Shown here: positions 43,501 to 64,000 of the stretch, piece by piece
Layout: every line of letters begins with the position of its first letter
Position numbering within the stretch: position 1 is the first letter of the stretch
Source of the DNA: Lamellibrachia columna
Lineage: Eukaryota > Annelida > Polychaeta > Sabellida > Siboglinidae
DNA: 64,000 nt
NCBI GenBank assembly: GCA_963662155.1
Contig: OY759265.1
Location: 59,405,326 to 59,469,325 of the forward strand
Direction of reading: 5' to 3'
The notes under the pieces: model-generated
Seen by the model: only the letters and a program-made list of their open reading frames with translations
Told to the model about the DNA's origin: nothing
The model's database searches: none
Program-made: the position numbers and the translations under genes

Positions 43501-45414
43501 GGAGCCAGACTCAAGGAGCATGTGGTACGATGTTTATTTTATTCATTTCACCATCAAATGTGCTCATTTACCATAGACTGCATGTGTTCACTATCAACCC
43601 AGTAGCTCCATGTCGTTCCACGATCTAGCAACTGCATCGTTTACCATAGACTGCATGTGTTCACTATCAACCCAGTAGCTCCATGTCGTTCCACGATCTA
43701 GCAACTGCATCGTTTACCATAGACTGCATGTGTTCACCATCAACCCAGTAGCTCCATGTCGTTCCACGATCTAGCAACTGCATCGTTTATCATAGACTGC
43801 ATGTGTTCACCATCAACCCAGTAGCTCCATGTCGTTCCACGATCTAGCAACTGCATCGTTTATCATAGACTGCATGTGTTCACCATCAACCCGGCAGCTC
43901 CATGTCGTTCCACGATCTAGCAACTGCATCGTTTATCATAGACTGCATGTGTTCACCATCAACCCGGCAGCTCCATGTCGTTCCACGATCTAGCAACTGC
44001 ATCGTTTACCATAGACTGCATGTGTTCACCATCAACCCGGCAGCTCCATGTCGTTCCACGATCTAGCAACTGCATCGTTTATCATAGACTGCATGTGTTC
44101 ACCATCAACCCGGCAGCTCCATGTCGTTCCACGATCTAGCAACTGCATCGTTTATCATAGACTGCATGTGTTCACCATCAACCCGGCAGCTCCATGTCGT
44201 TCCACGATCTAGCAACTGCATCGTTTACCACGGACTGCATGTGTTCACCATCAACCCTGTAGCTCCATGTCGTTCCACGATCTAGCAACTGCATCGTTTA
44301 CCACGGACTGCATGTGTTCACCATCAACCCGGCAGCTCCATGTCGTTCCACGATCTAGCAACTGCATCGTTTACCACGGACTGCATGTGTTCACCATCAA
44401 CCCGGCAGCTCCATGTCGTTCCACGATCTAGCAACTGCATCGTTTACCACGGACTGCATGTGTTCACCATCAACCCAGTAGCTCCATGTCGTTCCACGAT
44501 CTAGCAACTGCATCGTTTACCACGGACTGCATGTGTTCACCATCAACCCAGTAGCTCCATGTCGTTCCACGATCTAGCAACTGCATCGTTTACCACGGAC
44601 TGCATGTGTTCACCATCAACCCAGTAGCTCCATGTCGTTCCACGATATAGCAACTGCATCGTTTACCACGGACTGCATGTGTTCACCATCAACCCAGTAG
44701 CTCCATGTCGTTCCACGATCTAGCAACTGCATCGTTTACCACGGACTGCATGTGTTCACCATCAACCCAGTAGCTCCATGTCGTTCCACGATCTAGCAAC
44801 TGCATCTTTTACCACGGACTGCATGTGTTCACCATCAACCCAGTAGCTCCATGTCGTTCCACGATCTAGCAACTGCATCATTTTTGTTACGGAGTTTGGT
44901 TTTAGGGTCCAGGGACCATCCAGGAGAATATTATTGACAGTAGGGTCCTGGCCCTCGGGTATCATTTGATGAAGGTGGAATGCACTGCACTTCACTGAGC
45001 AATAGGCTTCATTACTCAAATAATAGAGTTTGATCACCGAATAAATAAATAAATGGTTCGTAGAGGTTGTGTGAAAAAAAATTCTTTGTTATTTTGTATT
45101 GATTCTGTCATGGAAAAAGATCTTACATTTTCGGAGTATTGGTCATTAAAAATTGGTCTAAAAAGGTTTTAAATGTGCACACACCATGCTAACACATAGG
45201 CACCGTCCAGGAGAATATTATTAACATAGTTGATTGATTTCAGGGTCCAGGCACCGTCCAGGGCAGTGTCTCGGTGCTACTGGACTCCCTTATCTGCGCC
45301 CTTGGACCTCTCATGTGTCTGACGAAACAAGTGAAGGAACTTGATGGATGCTCAAAGGAAACACTCGTGCACACGCTGGACAATATTGCGTACGTGATGC
45401 CGGGCATTGGTTAG
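29883..45414 (+). CDS. HMGXB4: HMGXB4 (HMG-box containing protein 4), nine coding exons
   Basis: Nuclear HMG-box protein; in vertebrates HMGXB4 is a chromatin-associated protein with a single HMG box and a conserved C terminus. Exons: 29883-29948, 30534-31190, 31773-31953, 33818-33969, 37368-37452, 37774-37838, 38156-38374, 43435-43524 and 45244-45414. All phases match, giving 561 codons plus stop, near the length of the human protein (about 600). Order: short N terminus, lysine/serine-rich linker with [12 protein letters not shown], a basic KKKKKRKRE stretch, the HMG box ([37 protein letters not shown]), a Ser/Gly/Thr linker, then the family-specific C terminus [19 protein letters not shown] and [17 protein letters not shown], ending [12 protein letters not shown]. 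The C terminus makes the identification firm. Donors of exons 3 and 4 (gtttgt, gtgcgg) are the weakest junctions. Confidence 0.93.
30534..31190 (+). CDS. HMGXB4: HMGXB4 coding exon 2 (linker)
   Basis: 657 nt, 219 codons between acceptor ctgcag and donor gtgagt. Low-complexity, rich in Lys, Ser, Pro and Thr, with a basic [10 protein letters not shown] stretch and the conserved [13 protein letters not shown] motif. The minus-strand open frame over the same DNA is a shadow. Confidence 0.9.
31587..31735. repeat. 24-bp tandem repeat, about 6 copies
   Basis: Unit CAAATGGTTATACTATCGTA plus TGTA, in HMGXB4 intron 2, 38 bp before the exon 3 acceptor. Confidence 0.93.
31773..31953 (+). CDS. HMGXB4: HMGXB4 coding exon 3 (basic region)
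   Basis: 181 nt. Starts [17 protein letters not shown] (a likely nuclear localisation signal) and ends ATMNAFGQ with one base carried over. Donor gtttgt is non-optimal. The 51-bp array starts about 50 bp downstream in the intron. Confidence 0.85.
32000..33631. repeat. 51-bp minisatellite, about 32 copies, in HMGXB4 intron 3
   Basis: Unit CTGGATGCTGCACTGTGTAT, AAGAACTTACCTTTTTGATT, GGCCCTAAGGA. Variants: TTACC/TAACC, GGCCC/GGCTC and GGACT/GCACT. Minus-strand open frames are repeat artefacts. Each TTACC unit reads AAAGGTAAGTT on the minus strand. Confidence 0.97.
33818..33969 (+). CDS. HMGXB4: HMGXB4 coding exon 4 (basic linker before HMG box)
   Basis: 152 nt. Encodes [36 protein letters not shown] and [11 protein letters not shown]. 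The proposed donor is AAG/gtgcgg, because it alone joins the HMG-box exon in phase 0. Without splicing the frame would stop eight codons later, which would be an alternative short end. Confidence 0.75.
34273..36994 (-). mobile_element. LINE copy C, 5'-truncated, antisense in HMGXB4 intron 4
   Basis: Same family as A and B. Its 5' end (36994) lies within 12 bp of the truncation point of A and B (starts at ACTGACAGGATA). Ends with the TTAACAAGAT tail at 34273. Confidence 0.92.
34372..36979 (-). pseudogene. Endonuclease-reverse transcriptase of LINE copy C, disrupted
   Basis: Same domain order as copy A. A Trp-to-stop change (TAG) lies near 36229, and a short deletion near 35130, just after [10 protein letters not shown], shifts the frame. 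Pieces: 36979-36224, 35989-35132 and 35169-34372. Confidence 0.88.
36995..37367. other. HMGXB4 intron 4, right part
   Basis: AT-rich intron DNA between LINE C and exon 5. No recognisable feature. Confidence 0.5.
37368..37452 (+). CDS. HMGXB4: HMGXB4 coding exon 5 (HMG box, helix 1)
   Basis: 85 nt. Encodes [20 protein letters not shown] and VITETPGI, the first helix of an HMG box, between tgaacag and gtaagt. Confidence 0.93.
37505..37582. repeat. (TA)n / (TG)n microsatellite
   Basis: TATATATATATG, a short GTGTGTG run and a longer TA run in HMGXB4 intron 5. Confidence 0.95.
37774..37838 (+). CDS. HMGXB4: HMGXB4 coding exon 6 (HMG box, helix 2)
   Basis: 65 nt. Encodes [20 protein letters not shown] then KM; the HMG-box core Trp is present. 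A 50-bp diverged copy of this exon and its donor lies at 46006-46055 (see findings). Confidence 0.93.
38156..38374 (+). CDS. HMGXB4: HMGXB4 coding exon 7 (HMG box end and linker)
   Basis: 219 nt, 73 codons. Starts [16 protein letters not shown] (HMG helix 3 and basic tail), then a Ser/Gly/His-rich linker; donor gtgagt. Confidence 0.9.
39735..41440. repeat. Three diverged tandem copies of about 565 bp
   Basis: Units share GTTAATTAGTTTTCATGTTA, GAGCACTTTAAAGACACCCC, TCAACCTGTGTGGG and ACAGGGGCAGTTGGTAAAA at about 39840/39990/40095, 40410/40565/40660 and 40975/41130/41225. Non-coding. Inside the 4.5-kb element. Confidence 0.88.
42590..42960 (-). other. GC-rich island with overlapping open frames, function unknown
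   Basis: Base composition rises sharply against the surrounding AT-rich DNA. A minus-strand frame 42941-42591 contains a basic [11 protein letters not shown] stretch and a C terminus rich in Arg, Asp and Pro. I recognise no family. It could be a captured exon, the remnant of the element's own gene, or chance. Confidence 0.25.
43289..43410 (-). mobile_element. Decayed LINE A-family 3' tail next to HMGXB4 exon 8
   Basis: GATTTAACAAGATT, then GATGGCCTGTGAAGAAGGAA, GCCTTATTGGA and GTAGCCTGCCTG follow the reverse complement of the family 3' end with many changes. It ends about 25 bp before the exon acceptor. Confidence 0.65.
43435..43524 (+). CDS. HMGXB4: HMGXB4 coding exon 8 (conserved C-terminal helix)
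   Basis: 90 nt. Encodes [20 protein letters not shown] and [10 protein letters not shown]. The motif [16 protein letters not shown] is characteristic of HMGXB4. A decayed LINE tail ends only a few tens of bp upstream of the acceptor. Confidence 0.94.
43563..44880. repeat. 73-bp minisatellite, about 18 copies, in HMGXB4 intron 8
   Basis: Unit CATAGACTGCATGTGTTCAC, CATCAACCCAGTAGCTCCAT, GTCGTTCCACGATCTAGCAA, CTGCATCGTTTAC. Subtypes (CATAG/CACGG; CCAGTAG/CCGGCAG) occur in blocks, which shows local amplification. Confidence 0.97.
45244..45414 (+). CDS. HMGXB4: HMGXB4 coding exon 9 (C terminus, stop)
   Basis: 171 nt with stop TAG at 45412-45414. Encodes [40 protein letters not shown] and VMPGIG, the invariant HMGXB4 end. 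Sequence like its first 18 bases recurs twice upstream (44907 and 45199). Confidence 0.95.
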   Translation, partial: GPGTVQGSVSVLLDSLICALGPLMCLTKQVKELDGCSKETLVHTLDNIAYVMPGIG

Positions 45415-45630
45415 ACACAGACTACTTCTACTTGTGTACTTGTTCTGCTCTCTGCGGCTGATAGCTGAGCATGTTAAACATGTAGTTATATTACAGTGGG
45501 AACAACTGTCCTGTCATGTACGTATCTCTCAAGGTGTATATAATATGTGCTGAATATTTTTTTTAAATACATGCCTCTATGTCAACACTACTTTGTTTAA
45601 TGTGTAATTTTGTGGCTGCATTTAGTTAAA

Positions 45631-45657
45631 TTTATTTATTTGTAAAGATGAAATAAA
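45631..45657. terminator. Back-to-back poly(A) signals of HMGXB4 (+) and EML (-)
   Basis: AATAAA for the plus-strand HMGXB4 lies at 45652-45657. Minus-strand AATAAA copies (TTTATT on plus) lie at 45631-45640. If used, the two 3' UTRs overlap by a few tens of bp. This rests on sequence motifs only. Confidence 0.65.
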
Positions 45658-45699
45658 CATAATTGCATACACAAGTTACGAGTTGTTGAATATTGCTCC

Positions 45700-63721
<18,022 letters not shown>

Positions 63722-63769
63722 CTGCAACAATATGGAATGTGTATATCACTCATTTCAGGATGACTTTAG

Positions 63770-63770
63770 G

Positions 63771-63811
<41 letters not shown>

Positions 63812-63812
63812 G
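63770..63812. repeat. (GTGC)n microsatellite
   Basis: About ten copies of GTGC in the intron right of EML exon a. Confidence 0.95.
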
Positions 63813-63922
63813 TGTGCGGGGGTGAGCGGTGCTGGTGCAGGCGTTTCTGTATTCGGATGCAGATTCGCTTAATTGAAGTTCTTGTATATATATTGGTTTA
63901 TTCAATAATTGCAACATTTCAC

Positions 63923-64000
63923 CTCACTGCATAATATGTAACCAATTCGTCGCATTGCCTCAGCGCTGTCACGTTTAGCCACACCACCACATCCCGTTCC
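63923..64000 (-). CDS. Possible further 5' exon of the EML-like gene
   Basis: The only open minus-strand frame at the edge reads ERDVVVWLNVTALRQC and ends YYAV, with donor gtgaaa leaving two bases that join exon a in phase. I do not recognise the sequence as an EML segment; it is proposed only from phase and position. Confidence 0.3.

Overview
The window is invertebrate metazoan nuclear DNA. It is AT-rich, its genes are split by introns of 0.1 to 8 kb, and it is crowded with LINEs, a DIRS/Ngaro-like retroelement, DNA-transposon relics and minisatellites. Nothing in it fixes the phylum; the transposon mix would suit a mollusc, an annelid or an early deuterostome, and I leave that open. A run of exactly 200 N (61301-61500) is an assembly gap.

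Three conserved host genes can be assembled exon by exon, with GT-AG boundaries and consistent reading phases. (1) PLAA (phospholipase A2-activating protein, Doa1/Ufd3 family; WD40 propeller plus PFU ubiquitin-binding domain), minus strand: exon 1 at 26830-26691, exon 9 running off the left edge at 44-1. (2) HMGXB4 (HMG-box protein 4), plus strand: nine coding exons from 29883 to 45414, apparently complete at 561 residues. (3) An EML1-4-type microtubule-associated protein (HELP motif plus WD blades), minus strand: sixteen well-supported exons from 63721 to 45700, with the 5' end beyond the right edge. PLAA and HMGXB4 are head to head, with a 2-kb fold-back transposon between them. HMGXB4 and EML are tail to tail, with poly(A) signals about 12-26 bp apart on opposite strands.

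Introns, left to right. PLAA intron 7 holds a nearly full-length CR1/jockey-like LINE (1403-8335); a 38-bp piece of its ORF2 has been amplified into exactly 70 tandem copies. PLAA intron 5 holds an 87-copy 24-bp array, a LINE with an 871-codon open frame (12612-15352), an internally deleted pogo/Tigger-like element (15997-16986) and a 25-bp array. PLAA intron 4 holds a broken second LINE copy carrying a 424-bp insertion. PLAA intron 1 holds a decayed LINE and a perfect-looking hairpin repeat. HMGXB4 intron 3 holds a 51-bp array, intron 4 an antisense LINE copy, intron 7 a 4.5-kb element with inverted termini, and intron 8 a 73-bp array.

The 7.3-kb EML intron (48811-56137) holds the most unusual unit: a DIRS/Ngaro-like element with ORFs in the order SGNH hydrolase, gag, reverse transcriptase, RNase H. 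It has short inverted termini, no recognisable tyrosine recombinase, and a LINE nested inside gag. The remaining EML introns hold RTE-type LINE debris and simple repeats. EML also has two phase-compatible alternative terminal exons. No tRNA, rRNA, CRISPR array or prokaryotic operon was seen.
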